From positions 14,712,001-14,776,000 of the forward strand of contig JARKIP010000064.1 of the NCBI GenBank assembly GCA_029990175.1: a stretch of DNA of 64,000 nt, given 5' to 3'. This document shows, piece after piece, positions 47,031 to 60,296 of this stretch. Numbering within the stretch: position 1 is the first letter of the stretch; every line of letters begins with the position of its first letter. A model generated the notes under the pieces. That model was not told the origin of the DNA. It saw nothing but the letters and a program-made list of their open reading frames with translations, and did not search any database. Both the position numbers and the translations under genes were made by a program. This DNA comes from Petunia secreta (lineage: Eukaryota; Streptophyta; Magnoliopsida; Solanales; Solanaceae).

Positions 47031-47345
47031 TATCAGTAAAATGTATTCTTGAGGTCATAAATATGCAGAATATATCATACTCATATCAATAGACTATGCA
47101 GAATATGTAGAATATGCAAAATATATTTTCACTTGTATTAATAAAATATCTTAAGTATAATATTACCAATATATTATCTATTGAAATAATATCTCATAAA
47201 TATGCAGAATATATTGCACTTGTATCAACAAAATATTTTATGTATAATAATATCAATATATTATATATTTAAATAAATATCATAAATATGTAGAACATAT
47301 CACACTCATATCAATAGAATATTTTATACATAATATTATATATTT
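47030..47345. repeat. degenerate ~115-bp tandem repeat
   Basis: About three units, each containing ATAAATATGCAGAATATATC, then ACTCATATCAATAGAATATT or a near match, then TACATAATATT. Extremely AT-rich and non-coding. Confidence 0.65.
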
Positions 47346-47849
47346 GGAGATGTTAAGTGTATATAATTTTTACCAACTACTATTGCATATTGTGTAAATA
47401 TAATAACAATTTAAATGCATATTTGATGTTTATCTATTTAATGATTACAAATAATTTTGGTGAAACTAAATATATATAAGCGTCAAAAATTAAAAAGAAT
47501 AGAAAAATCGAGCAAAGAAGATGATTGTTTGGATGGAATAGGGCTCCGTAATTTTCTCCTTATTGGGTGGGAGTTGAGCTCCTTAATTTTCTCCTTTTCT
47601 TAACTACTTTTTTAGAAATAGAATCAACTTAGACATATTTATATTGGATAAATTTTGGTTAGCATATGTGGAGATGTTCAATGGCTATTTGAACGTAGGG
47701 CCAGTGTATATATTTGGTTAGATACGATATTTTCCCCCTCAAAAATGTGAAGTTTATTGTGGGTTTTTAAAAGTAATTGTGTCCAATAGTCACTTTTTTG
47801 GAGCACTTTTGCAGAATAATCACTCTCGTCTCCATATAAAATACTCCTA

Positions 47850-48420
47850 CTAATCAGGTTTGTAGTTATGCAGAATTTAAGAAAAGTGGTTGAGTTTTGG
47901 TCTCAATTTGTTGTTTTTATGCTGGAGTTTGAAGCGTAGTATAAAATTCAGAGATTTGTAGATAATAATGTTGAATTTGAGAAAAAAACTTGAATTTTGA
48001 GCTAAAATTTATTTTTTTCATTATAAGTATCATAGATAAGATCTAAGTTTGAACTAAAATTCATATTTTTATTCTGGAGTACAAACCTCGCTATCGAAAC
48101 CTGAGATTCTAGTTAAAAATACTGAATATCAAGATAAAAAACTTGACATTTGAGCTAAAGTTCGTATTTTTATACTGAATTTCAAGGAAAAAAATGAGTT
48201 TGAACTAAAAATTTTATTTTTAATTTTGGAGTTCGAACCTTAATATAAAAAATTAAAATTTATAGCTAAAAATGCCAACTTCACAAAAAAACTTGAGTTT
48301 TGAGCTAAAATAAATTTTTTTTCATTCGGAAGTTCAAAGTTTAGGATAAAATTTTTGAAATTTTTTAGCTAAAAATATGGATTTGCATGAAAGAATGCTA
48401 AACTTGGGTATTTTCAAAAT
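47850..48420. repeat. degenerate ~110-bp tandem repeats (TTGAGCTAAAATT units)
   Basis: Five or so diverged units built around ACTTGAGTTTTGAGCTAAAA, TTTTTATTCTGGAGTTCGAA and a TAAAATT-GAGA...TAGCTAAAAAT linker. No coding potential. It may be the interior of an old repeat-filled element. Confidence 0.6.
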
Positions 48421-48619
48421 TTAAACCCCATTTTATTATGCCCATTTAATAGATTAATTTGGACAAATACTTTAGGGATTAACCATTAAATACTTCAATT
48501 AACTAATGATAGATACTATATAGAAGATCACACTGAAAATTTAGAATATTGAAGCAAATTGCGAAAATACTAAAGCCATGTTGATTAGGCGAAGCGAACT
48601 TAGGGTGAAAGGAGTTATG

Positions 48620-49850
48620 AACACTAATTTTGTCAGGGAGCCACTTTTTACCCTACCATTTAGTTTTTAGCTACTTTTTAAAATATCATTTAGTATTTTA
48701 GCTACTTTTTCGAACTTCAGCCCTTGGGAGTTGAACTTCATACCTGAAAGATCCGAAGTTTAGACAAAAAAGGTCTAAAGTTAAGACCTGAATGTAGGAG
48801 TGAACATTGGTAAGGTTTTCTATCTCAGTCAAGCAATTAAAAGATGCTCAAGCGAGAGAGTTGAAAATTATGTCGGATTTTTCTTAATTTATAAACCAAA
48901 TAAAGTCGGGTTTCTATCTCAGTTCTCTCAATTTTCTTTTTTAATTTTTTGGGTTATTCGATTTTTTTAATTTTCTATTGGTAAGCAACAATTTCATGGT
49001 GCTTTTTCAAGCAAATAACACAATATAAAAAATTAGTTGTAAACATATTTACATAATAAAAAATAAAGATAATATATGTGACATATTCTAATTGTGCACA
49101 TAGATTTTATTAAACATAAACTATCTTAATAATAATATATATTGATTATACTATATGTATACATAATTTTACTCGGTGTCCTTTATAGTATTTGAAATTT
49201 TTTTATGACTAGTGGATTATTGACTAAGATCTCTATTTTTTAACGAGATAGAAGAAGATGATTTTAAAAGATATGGATATCTAATACACTTCGATTTATG
49301 AGATTTTATCGAGATTACGAAAGTAGTATTTTTGAGAATAAACTATAGAAATATAGTATTAAATTCTAAAAAAATGGTATTAGTGAGAATATTTTTTAAA
49401 GTGTTGGGTACATAATAAAAAGATGCACTTTAATGATGATATTTTATGTAAATTTTAATATTTTCTTATGTATAAAAAATTAAAAGTAATATAGATGTAA
49501 TGTCGGTTTGATTTGGTTTCGGTTCAATTTTTTTTTTTTTTGTTAACACGAAACCAAACCTAATATGCCAGTTTATTTTTTTCCAACACCAAACCAAATC
49601 AAACCAAACTACTAGTCAGGTTTTTTCAGTTTTGGTTTGGTTTGCCGGTTTTGGTTCGGTTTACCAGTTTGGTTTGTACACCCATACCTGAAGGTCTGAA
49701 GTTGAACTGTCCATAAGATCTGAAGTTCAACCCCCTAGGTACGAAGTTCAAAAAAGGCCAAACTAAGGAGTTTTTAGAAAGTGGCTTCAATTGTAAAGAC
49801 GAACCATAAAGTGATCATTTCTTCACTTCCTCCAACACTGTGGCTACGGT
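48620..49850. mobile_element. element with CTGAAGTTCAA interior repeats, split by a hAT insertion
   Basis: Left end GGGAGCCACTTTTTACCC and right end GAAAGTGGCTTCAATTG are loosely inverted (AGCCACTTT against AAAGTGGCT). The interior carries short repeats of the type GATCCGAAGTTTAG, GGTCTGAAGTTGAAC and GATCTGAAGTTCAAC. It is interrupted by the hAT-like element at 48793-49685. Confidence 0.5.
48793..49685. mobile_element. hAT-like element, 893 bp, nested
   Basis: Begins TGTAGGAGTGAACA and ends TTTGTACACCCAT, with GGTTTGGTTTGCCGG-type subterminal repeats at the right. ACCTGAA occurs on both sides (48786-48792 and 49686-49692), and removing the element rejoins a continuous GGTCTAAAG...GGTCTGAAG repeat array. 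No transposase frame. Confidence 0.7.
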
Positions 49851-49869
49851 TCATTAAGCACTCAAAATA

Positions 49870-52800
49870 GTCAAAAAAAAAACTCATCCATGTATCCCCT
49901 TATCCCTGGTTATGTCCTTTTGTCCCACTAAGAAATGTTTTAGCAAAATAGCCTCCTACCCATTTTTAAACATATGAAAAGTCTATTTTACCACTGGCCA
50001 ATATTAGCCCTAATTTCTAATTCTGAGCCACCCATTCTCTTTCCCCTCTCTCTCTCACACACACACACACACACTCATTCTCTCTCCCTCCCCCCCCCCC
50101 CCCCCTTCCCTTACGAATTAGGGTTATTCATCTTGGTTAGTTTCTCTATTCTTCTTATTTAAGTTTTATTTTTTTCTTTATTGATTTTTATAAATAATCC
50201 AATTTTTGGTTCCCTAAATTGTTAATTTTTGTGTTAATCGGTACCTTTTGTTTAATATTGTCGAATATCTTATGAAATTACATTAATTACGTAGTTGATG
50301 TAAATTTTTAGCAAAATATTGGTGTTGCATTTTATTTTCTTTTTATAATTTTTGCTTCCTTGATTCGTTAGATTTTGTTTTTAATCGGTAATATTCGTTT
50401 TATGTTGTTGAATCTGTTATATGAAATTATATTATATACGTAGTTTATGTGAATTTTTAGCAAAGTATTGGTATTGTATTTTATTTGTTTTATTGTAGAA
50501 ACTGTTGCCTGGCTGTTATAAGTTTTAGGGCAACAATTGAGATTATATTCAATCATAAGTTTTCTTGGCTGTTACATTTTTTATTTTTCCTATTCTTGTA
50601 GAAACGGTTGCCCACAGGACAACAGTTAATATATAGCATTCAAACATAAGTTATTTTTGTAGAGAAAGTGTTATCTGTCAGGTTGTGCTTGCTTACTGTT
50701 TAGTAGTAGGTATTAACTTTTTTATTTTTCTTTCTTTTTGTGACGTTGACATTACATTTGATGGTTGTACTGGGAAAGTTGTTGCCTATTAAGTTTAAGT
50801 TAATTATGGTATGATATTGTATTTGTTGATTCTATTTTTTATTTTATTAGTTTTTGCATTCACCCTTCGTTAAATCTTGTGCAGGTATGGTGGTGGTGCT
50901 TATGTGCTTAAGTTTGTTGACTCAATAATGCATGACAATGATGTTTTCAAGATGAAGTGGGCACAGTTGAAAGATTATCGTTTTGATTGGGCTGCTAACC
51001 TGTGGAGTCATTCAAGGTCCAAGTCAATGGTGGATATAGTACTCCTCTTGAGAAGATAGGTGATTGATCACCATGAGCATAATTCTCTTTTTTTATAAAG
51101 TAGTGCTTGGAAAGTCTTTCTCTGTTGTGTAAAAGTGATGAGGATGACTGAGTTTTTAATGTAAATGCTTGTCTTTTTAGTTGATGCAATTGAATCGTTT
51201 GTGTGTAACACATGCTTATAATGTTAGTAATGTAAATGCTTTGGGATTTGTAAAGTTTGATTGTATTTAGTGTTGAATGTACATTTTCCTGTAAGCATTT
51301 TATGTGTGTCGTGGCTTATTTTTTAATGTTTGTTTGTGTTTTGCTAACTTATGATATTGTGAAGGCAGTAACTCAATGCAAGTGGCTTGTGGAATTTGGT
51401 GAGGGATAAGGGGTGAAGGGTTGGCCATGTAGTATTATTTCAAGTGTATTAGCTTTGGAAATTTGGGTAATGGGTGGATGCCAAGTGCTGCATATTAATG
51501 GATCTGGTGTAGGCCAAGTGCTGCTTGTCAGGCATCCACTTAAGCCAGTTGGCTGTGAGGTTTTGGTAAGGCTTTGCGGGCAACTGTTGCCTATTTGTTA
51601 ATACTTAAAACTAAACACAATGGTATAGGAGAGTTAATGGAGTAATGAAGCTAAGACATATTGAATGCCTTGCTTGTGTTATTAGTGTTTGTTTGTATAT
51701 TTTATTCTTATTATATAAGCGCAACAACTCAAGACAATTGGCTTAGGGAATTTGATGCCTGGTGAAGGTCAAGTGCTGTCTAGGCGGCATTTCGAGGGAA
51801 TTGGCAACTAAGGGAATTTGGTAAGTGGTGGGGGTCAACTGTTGGCATTTCAAGGGTATTGACTTTGAGAATTTGGTGAGGGGGTGGAGGCCAAGGGTTG
51901 CCTAGGAAGCATCTTACTGGAATTGGCAAAGGAATTTGGTGAGCAGGGGAGGCCAAATGTTGCCTGGGTAGCAACTCAAAGCAATTGCCAGTGAGAAATT
52001 GATAAGGGTTGGCGGGCAACTATTGCCTATTTACCAACACTAGCAGACAAACACAATGATAGAGGAGTTAAAAAAATACAAAGCCAAGACATATTGAATC
52101 AAAATATAATAAGACAAGGCAAACAAATTGTTCTTTAAAATGTGCTTCACACCATCTTTTTTATTTTTTATTTAAAAAAAAAAAACATAATGACATGGCA
52201 AAATAACACTAATTTGGTGAAGCCAATGGAGTAGATTCGTCAATGATAGGTCCGTCATCGTCATTTATATATTGCGTAAGCATCATCTCTCTGTTTTTCT
52301 TGAGTACTTTATGGACATTGTGATTCGAGCTTCAAATTCTGCATCTAGTTTTTTATTTTGTCATCCAGACTTGCTACGTTTAAAATAGCGCTCTATATTC
52401 CATTGTAAGAAATGTAGATGCAATTTATTGGTACTCAAATGCTGCACGCAACGAAATGGAAACATGAGTTTAGAGTTTGGTTAATAGATTAACAAGATAA
52501 AGCAAACATCAATTTTTCTTTGTTAAGTGTTATGCATAAGCGGTGGAAGTCGACTAACAACAAGTTGTAGAACTTGTTTACACTTTTTTAATTAAAGTGT
52601 TGGCCTTCGGCCACAGCTTGTAGGAAAATTCCCCTACACAAGTTATATCAGGTGCATTTAAAGATTTTGCAGCACAACTAAAGTGCTGCATATTGGGCAT
52701 CACATATAGAGATTCTTCTACATGTTGTTTTGCACCAAACCTCCAAGTGCTGCCCACAAGGAAACACTTGAAAAGACACCTAATATGCATTCAAAACTGC

Positions 52801-53655
52801 TGCTTATTAGGCAGCACATGTAGAGCTACTCTACATATGCTGTTTTTAATCGAACCTCTAAGTGTAGCCATGTGGGCAACACTTACAAGGCACCACTCCA
52901 TGCAATCAAAAGTGCTCCATATTAGGCAACACATGTAGAGTTTATCTACAAGCAATTGTTTGCAGTACAGCTGCAAGTGCTGCCCACAAGGCAGTGAGTG
53001 TATTACAAACAAATTCCCATGGAACAGATCTTAAAAAACGTTTCCTGCTAGTGACAATTTACAGATATCATCTACAGTTACTTCAAGTTAATTTAGGGCA
53101 AAGCAATGAAGTTGCAACTAAATAAGAGTAATCGCAATTTTTATTTGCAAATTCCGCAACAAATACAAATTCAAACTAATATAATTTTTTTTTGCAGCAA
53201 TAAAAATTCAATGGGACGTTAATTGTTGGTTATCTAGCAGTATTTTTCAATCATTATCATAAAAATTCACAACTCACTATAGCTAATTTGTTAGTATACG
53301 AAAACTAGACAAATTTTACGAATTTAAGATGTAATTATGCAAAATTTAATTTGAAAACTACGTATAATTAATGAAACATTGAAGAAATTACCTTTGAATC
53401 TTCTTTTTCCTCGAAATTTTGGATTCTTAGGGTTTGAAACTGTTGTAAAAGTTTCTTTTTTGTAGGGAAATAAGCTGCAAAATTGTAAAGGAAGGGAAAG
53501 AGACAGTGAGGTCTTTTTATTATTTGTTAAGGGTAGTTTCGTCCTGAAATGTTCTACTTAAGTTAAGCAAGGTCATTCTTGCTAAACCACACTTAGTGAG
53601 GTCAATTAGGCAAACCATTGCCTTAAGTGTCATAGTTCAGTAATTTACCCCAAAA
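49870..53655. mobile_element. large element of the 'AAGTGCTGCC' repeat family, ~3.8 kb
   Basis: The left end (CATGTATCCCCTTATCCC, then GGTTATGTCC, then GTTTTAGCAAAATAGCC) and the right end (GCAAGGTCATTCTTGC, GGTCAATTAGGC, then TAATTTACCCC) match, in inverted order, the two ends of the short element at 6300-6875. The interior contains many GCCAAGTGCTG(C/T) / AAGTGCTGCCCACAAGG motifs, GTTGCCT(A/G) repeats, an (AC)n run and a C-run (50041-50105). No convincing open frame; frames at 50877-52019 and 52578-53012 lack domain features. Non-autonomous; superfamily not settled (MULE-like is possible). Confidence 0.6.
50041..50105. repeat. CT/(AC)n/poly-C simple repeat
   Basis: A CTCTCT tract, nine or so AC units and a C-run of about 17 bases. 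Simple sequence inside the large element. Confidence 0.9.
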
Positions 53656-53659
53656 TAGT

Positions 53660-54037
53660 GGATAAAAAAATCTCCCTTTTTCGAAGGGTTTTGTCTCAAA
53701 GCCCAAACACTACTCGATAACTGAATCACATCCTCAACTATATAGTCTATGAACATTGCTTTGGTCTTTGGATCCGTAGCTAGAGATATTTTTAAAGAAA
53801 TGTTGTAAACTACTAATATATAAAGAAGTCCCAGGCCCTACTCGTAGATCATACTGGACATGTTGCTGTTGAATGTATAAATAAGTAACTACAAGTGTTA
53901 TTCTTTTAATGTTGACTACTTTATAAATAGAATTTTCAAAAGTTTTAACTTTCCCGTAGAGAAGACCGAAGAGGAGAGCAGAGTTTTATTGAGGTCACCC
54001 ATCTCCATTCCTTTGCAAAATCATAGTAGTTTTCTTC
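53660..54037. other. intergenic, with a possible LINE/SINE tail relic
   Basis: Non-coding. ATACTGGACATGTTGCTGTTG near 53850 resembles the TACTGGGTATGTTGTTGTTG tail of RTE LINEs, and may be a short relic. Confidence 0.3.
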
Positions 54038-54040
54038 TTA

Positions 54041-54461
54041 GAGCCTGTTTGGCCAAGCTTTCGGGGAGCCAAAAGTATTTATTTTTCTCCAAAAGTGTTT
54101 ATTTTAAAATTTTGGAGTGTTAGCTTCTAAGGAGAAATAAGTGCTTTTGAGTGGCAGCAAAAACTGTTTTTCTGCTGTGGGGAAGAAGTTGAAGAAAGTA
54201 GCTTCTTGACATAATAAGTATTTTTGATTATTTGGGACAAGAATATCCATTTCAAACCTCCATATTTAATCAAATTAACATTATTATAGTATATCCATTT
54301 TCATAATTTGGTAATTTTTTCAAATATTGGTCAAATACAAATTAATAACAAAAGTACTTCTCTAAAATTTGGTCAAACACAAACTGATTATCTCGTAAAG
54401 CACTTTTTTAAAAAATACTTCTTAAAATAAGCTGATTTTGGCAGCTTAGCCAAACAGGCTC
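54041..54461. mobile_element. Tourist-like MITE, 421 bp
   Basis: Terminal repeats GAGCCTGTTTGGCCAAGCTT and GCTTAGCCAAACAGGCTC, with a TTA duplication on both sides (54038-54040 and 54462-54464). This is diagnostic of PIF/Harbinger MITEs. The interior has inverted AAAAGTATTTATTTT / AAAATACTTCTTAAAAT arms, and there is no coding capacity. Confidence 0.9.
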
Positions 54462-57263
54462 TTAATGTCTCATTGCATTAGCAGTTTCAAATAGTTCTCA
54501 TGATTGAGTTATAAACGCATAAAGTCTTAGTTATGACATACAATTTATAAGTTAATAATCATAGTAAAGTTGTCCGTTTGAATGATTTCAACCTTAATGT
54601 TATCGCATCTAATAGTTTAAAAAAGGAAGAAAGAAAAAGACATGATTTGTAGTCCTTTAAAAATACTAGTTTTAGCGTACGTGCGTTGCACGTGTATCCA
54701 ACGAAATAAGAAAATATAGTTAAAATATAGATGAGGAGATAACATTAATATGTATTATAGTAATTGATATACAGATATATGCAACAATCATTTAAGTGGA
54801 AGATGTTTTTAGGTGGGTATCTTTTTCCTAAGAAATTTACTCAATTATAATTTATTTTTTAGTCATATAGATTGAACTACAAAGGTTAAAATAGAATATA
54901 TTTTGATATTATAGTTTCACCATAGGTTAAGCATACATGAAAATTGTAGTGTAGGAGTTTAGGAATTGACCCCTAATATGTATTATAAGAATATACAGAA
55001 CAAAAAAGGAAAGACGACAAGAACCTTACATCTAAACATATAACCACTCTATCCGTCAATCTATTTAATATGCATGTTGTACCACTAAAAATAAATATTG
55101 ATTATGCGTAACACCCAAAAAAGAAAAAGAAATGGACCTTCCGAAAATGAGGGCAAATTTCAAAACTATACAAAAACACTTCAGCAAAAGGCATTCTTTA
55201 TCATCTTTTTTCTAAATGATGGCATTTCGATTTTGTCTAACCTGTAAGGTCCCGTTGCATCCTTTGGCAACTCCGAATGACAGAATAAAATATTAGGTCT
55301 AGTTCCTTAGTACTTCATTTTGCCAAAACATCAGCCAATTATTGATTTGCTTTCCTAAACCAGTGTTGGGTAGTTATACTTAACGGGTGAATGAGCTACT
55401 AAGCCTCAATCATCCTATAATGCAGTTACGAGGGAGGATTTACGTTTTCTTTCAACATATTTATACAATATGGAGTCGCATCCAAATTATTAGAACTATT
55501 TCCAAGACCTCATGCAAAAGCCATCAATAAATACCACAATAGTCTCTAACAATACCACCACGTCCCATCATCCCATCATCTTGATTCTTGAATAAAAAAT
55601 AAATTATAGACAAAAATAAATTATAGACAGAAAGGAGATTATATTATTTCCAACCAATATTGGGTTTTTGAGTAAAGAATAAGTGAGTGAAACATAAGCG
55701 CAAACTTATACTTCTACTTTAATCTATTGGGACTATATCTTGGAAGGAATAATAGTTATCTTTATTCTTGTAAATCCGCTCATACCACGTCACTGATTCC
55801 TCCAGACATAGCAATTACCAGAGTAGTTACTTCTATTACTTTTTCCTACATAATACATATATACAAACTATTAATGGGATCTATGATATATAAGTAATGA
55901 ACAAGGTGTGAGCTAAAATAAACTTAAGGGAAGAGAGTTAGGAATAGATTACACAATAAAAGATCATATCAACTCTGTCTTCTCCAAAGTTATCAACTGC
56001 GTTTTTTTATTAATCCTGCTTGCTTCCGATTCCCATGAAATATTGTTCATCAGCCTAAAAGCAACAAAATAAAAAATAAACAACGATAAAAAAAGAAATT
56101 GCGTTATAGATGGAACCTAACAATTACAAACACATTAAATGACAAAAAGATAACAAAATATGGCGATGAGAAGAAATATATCGAAAGAAGAAATATCATT
56201 AAAAGCATGACTATCAAGAGCTAAATTCAATACTATGCAATAGTTGACCAAACATATATTACCATACTTGCAGTGTCATTTTTTAGTGATTCAATACGCT
56301 CAACACTCTCATCTAACCTATAAACGTGGAAAAGATAGAAAAATTAAAAAGCGGCATTCCACATTAAATATAACAAAAAATTATATATAGAGAATTTAGA
56401 AATCCCACTTGTAGTATTTAGAATCTACAAACTTTCAGCAAAGTAATATGCCTAAAAGAAATATATATTTGAATTATCGAATAATACTTTACACTAAGAA
56501 GATCTAAAGCATCAAATAAAAAACTAATAGCCGAATCTGGTACACTAATATTGTGGAGATTATTTTCGTTAGAATGTGTCTCATTTGTCTAATATTAAAT
56601 TATACCGGGGATAATGAATAGAGAGTTCTATTCTCATGCATCCATATAATGAAATCAAACAATATATTTTCTTTACTAACTGGACTATTAACACACTTAA
56701 TTCATGTATACAATCATAAGTTACTCTATGTCTTAGACATTATAAAATTACATAAATATAATTTAACCATTAACGCCTGGAACCTATACAAAAAGAAATT
56801 TTTGAAAAACCCTCAAATGTATATAGTAAGAATGATATTAAAAAATTTACATACTAATTTTGTCGATTTTTCTTAAATTGATTTCATTCTTTCCATTATA
56901 GAAGTTAGTCCTCGTTAGATGAAACTAATAATTTTTTTGAAATTGCACTTTGTAGGAACGATGTTTTAAAAATTATCAAAAAAATAAAACTAAAACAGTC
57001 CAACTATAGTTCTAATTATAGTAGTTCATAATTTTAAGGCTAAAGTCAAGAATAAAAAAGTATATTATATATAACAAAACCATGAAGAATTAGTAATGCT
57101 TACTGGCATCATCCAATGGTTATGCTGCAAGAATAGCGTATTCCTTTTTGGTTTGGCAAGATTTAACTTTTGATCTTGTCATTTGGGAGTCCTAAAAAGA
57201 TAAAATCTTAGCATATTGAAAATCCTGAAGAACATTAGAATCTCGTGGAAGAATATGTACGGA

Positions 57264-57389
<126 letters not shown>

Positions 57390-57432
57390 CTCTCAATAAG
57401 AAAATAAACTATCTGGGGAAAAATCACCCTTT

Positions 57433-57620
57433 CAGTGGCGGATGTAGAGAGGAAGGAACGGGTTCGGCGGAACCCAGTAGGTTTTGCGGAGACAGTGTAT
57501 TTGTATTAAAAAATTTATTAAATATGTACAAAAATCAAGTCGAGAACCCAGTAACTTGCTCTTAAGATAATTATCCTAAAATTTAGAACCCATAAGATTC
57601 AAATCCTGAATCCGCCTCTA
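57433..57620. mobile_element. hAT MITE, 188 bp, nested in the Helitron
   Basis: Ends CAGTGGCGGATGTAGAG and GAATCCGCCTCTA, with a perfect 8-bp duplication CACCCTTT (57425-57432 and 57621-57628). The interior includes AACCCAGTA repeats. It inserted after the Helitron did. Confidence 0.9.
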
Positions 57621-57789
57621 CACCCTTTGACAAATAAAATAAAACAATCAAGAGAATTGGCAAAAGAAGCAATTAAAATAGACCAACTACAGAGTTAACA
57701 ACATAATGACGCACAAAAATATAGGAGTATAGAAGTTTTTAAATCATAGCACGTCAAAATTGAGTTAAGGAGAATGAAGTTTTTAAATA

Positions 57790-58212
57790 TGTTACCTTTG
57801 TTGTGCAGTCTTCAAAATATTTTTGCTCCTTCAAAACAAAAGCCAAACATAAACAAACATTATAAGGAAAAACCAATTAAACTTAAACCTAAACGTAATC
57901 GAAACCAATTCACAAATGTGTAGTGGTTTCTAGGAATCACAAATATAATGTCCAAGTTCAATTAAAAAAAAAAAAACAAAAGGCTCAAAGAAATAACTAA
58001 TAATTGATTTCAATCATAAACAAAAAAAATAGAGAATTGGTAATCCCTTTGGCAAAGTTTTCTAATTTGTCACCTTTGTTTCGCTGTTTTCAATGTTTTG
58101 GCTCCTTCAAAACAAAAGCCAAACATAAAAACCAATCAAACCTAAACCTAAACGTAGAAACCAATTCACAAGTGAGTAGTGGTTTCTAGGAATCACAAAT
58201 ATAATCTGTCAA
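57790..58212. repeat. direct duplication inside the Helitron
   Basis: Two diverged copies (about 57790-57955 and 58065-58212) sharing CTCCTTCAAAACAAAAGCC, AAACCTAAACGTA and TAGTGGTTTCTAGGAATCAC. The second copy has lost about 20 bp. Confidence 0.8.
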
Positions 58213-59867
58213 ATATAAAAAAGAAGCCCAAGCCTAAAGAAACACTAATTTATTATGCTATAAAAACATTGAGTGAATAGATAAACAATAAGAAGAAATA
58301 CAAAAAATAATAGTACTTACTCGAGTTTCTTCGATAAAAATATTAAACAAATATAAAGCATTCTTTCCAGGTTTCACATTGCATCCTTTTTCCTTTGGAC
58401 CCCTAAAATTTAAGGAGAATTTACACATAAATCAACAAAATAAAAAAATTTAAAGGATATTACATATAAATCAACCAAATCGAAAATTAAACGATAATGT
58501 TTAGTGTCAGGTCTAGTCAGATTTCATTCACGAGAAAATGAGTTCTTAAAACTCTTACCATCAACAACTTTCAACAACTCATAAAAACATAACTAAAAAG
58601 AAATAGAAGATATTTCGAAAAAATATAGCCAGTAAAATACTAATTTATCAAAATAAATATTTTACATCAATTATTTTATGGCTTACATGTCTAATGAGAT
58701 TAACAAAAAAAAGTAAAGAACACGAGAACAAAGAACGATAAGAGTGACTATGGGCTTAGAATCTGAACAAAACAAAACAAAACAAAAAAGACAAAAATTG
58801 TAGTATATAGGAAAGAAACGATATTAAGTCACAAGGAGTTATCTCAAGTACAAATTGTGATCAAATTATATATGTGTGTTTGCGTAGAAGTAGAAGTTTT
58901 ATAGATCTCAAAGTCCAAGGTATTAATTCAAATCTGCACAATTCTATCCGGTATAAAACTTTTATTTGGCCAGGCAATTGAAAGAGAGATTGAAACCTAG
59001 TGAAATTATGTTTATTGACCAAAAAAAAAGAACAAAAAAGAAGACACATACTCAGACCGTGAGAAATTTAATATTTGTGTATAATTAAAAATACAATTAC
59101 TATTTTATCCAACTTAAAACCACTTACGGAGGATAAAAAAGTCGAGTGACATTTTTATTAAGGCCTTCGTGCTTTTATAATAGTATAGATTATTTTAGTT
59201 ATATGAAATAATCATCAAATATAAATACAAATTAACACAAGATATCTGTAAAAATAAGTTAAATTTTTTTTGTCGAGTCATCCAAATTATAAGTGAGCAT
59301 ATAAGATCATTTCTACGTAGAAATATTTTTTTTAGCACACCTCAGTGCATGGTTCCTACTTTATGTATTAATAACCAAAAGGTAACTACATGAAGGAGGG
59401 GACATGATATCTTACCTCCTCAAAAGAGCAATGTGAGTTAGTTAAGTATAATTCTCTACGCCTTTTAAGCTTACAAAAGTTGTAGTAACTGCTACTACTA
59501 TCTACACTTGTACCTAGTATTAGCACCAAGGATACTTGATGTTTCCAAAAGTATAACTCCAGAAACACCTCCCAATTGTTACATCCTCTGTTGTATTTCA
59601 TGACCCCAGAATTACTGAACCTTTCTTGTTTTGCCTTACTCTAAAAGTTGGCATTTCTATCTGATCCATCCTTAGAGGTCCTCTTGACTGAGTAGAAAGA
59701 TCTTGCACGCTGTAATACATTTCAGGGATGTATGTCTGTTCCATGTTTAGATAAACAATCGGTCTTGATTTGCCTCTCTATGGCAATGTTGAATTATTAT
59801 ATGTTGGCTTTTAACCATCTTTATCATTTGGATTGGGTCTATCATGCTCCATGGAATTGCTATAACT

Positions 59868-60245
59868 TTATTTTATCATCTTGACCACCAACATTGAATC
59901 CAACTCAATGATAACATATTTTAGCTTCATGTTCAAGCACCATTCAATTGCATAAAAGGCTGCTTCCGCTTCGGCACACCTGTTAGTGTAGAATTGAAGC
60001 GCTTTGGCAATTGCCCAAGTTAGCTCTCCATTTCTGTTTCTAACAACTCCGCCCATTCCAACTTTCCTAGTGGTGCTACGACTACTCCCATCAATGTTAA
60101 TTTTGATCCAATTATTTGGACGCTTTTCCCATATGAAGGTCCTGTTGCAGATTTTATTTCTATATGCCTCTAGTTCGATGCATATTCTATGCAGTCCCAT
60201 GAAAAATAAAAAAATGACACCTTTCTTCTTCATAGAAATATTCAA
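59868..60245 (-). pseudogene. RNase H-like domain of a plant non-LTR element
   Basis: The minus-strand frame reads NWIKINIDGSSRSTTRKVGM, GGVVRNRNGELTWAIAKAL, CAEAEAAFYAIEWCLNMKLK, VIIELDSMLVVKMIK and then stops. This is the plant RVT_3/RNase H fold found in LINE ORFs: INIDGS with the first Asp, AEAEA with the Glu and ELDS with the second Asp. The rest of the domain beyond MIK is present only as stop-ridden sequence, and no reverse transcriptase lies next to it. It is an isolated relic. Confidence 0.75.
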
Positions 60246-60296
60246 TGTCTATAACGTAATAGGAGTAACATACAATATCATAGAGGAATTAATATG

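Noticed and set aside
50877..51059. 60-codon frame (MCRYGGGAYVLKFVDSIMHD...)
   Set aside because: It has a slightly protein-like look, such as a transposase or Ulp1-type remnant, but is too short, isolated and not matched to a known motif; left as part of the surrounding element.
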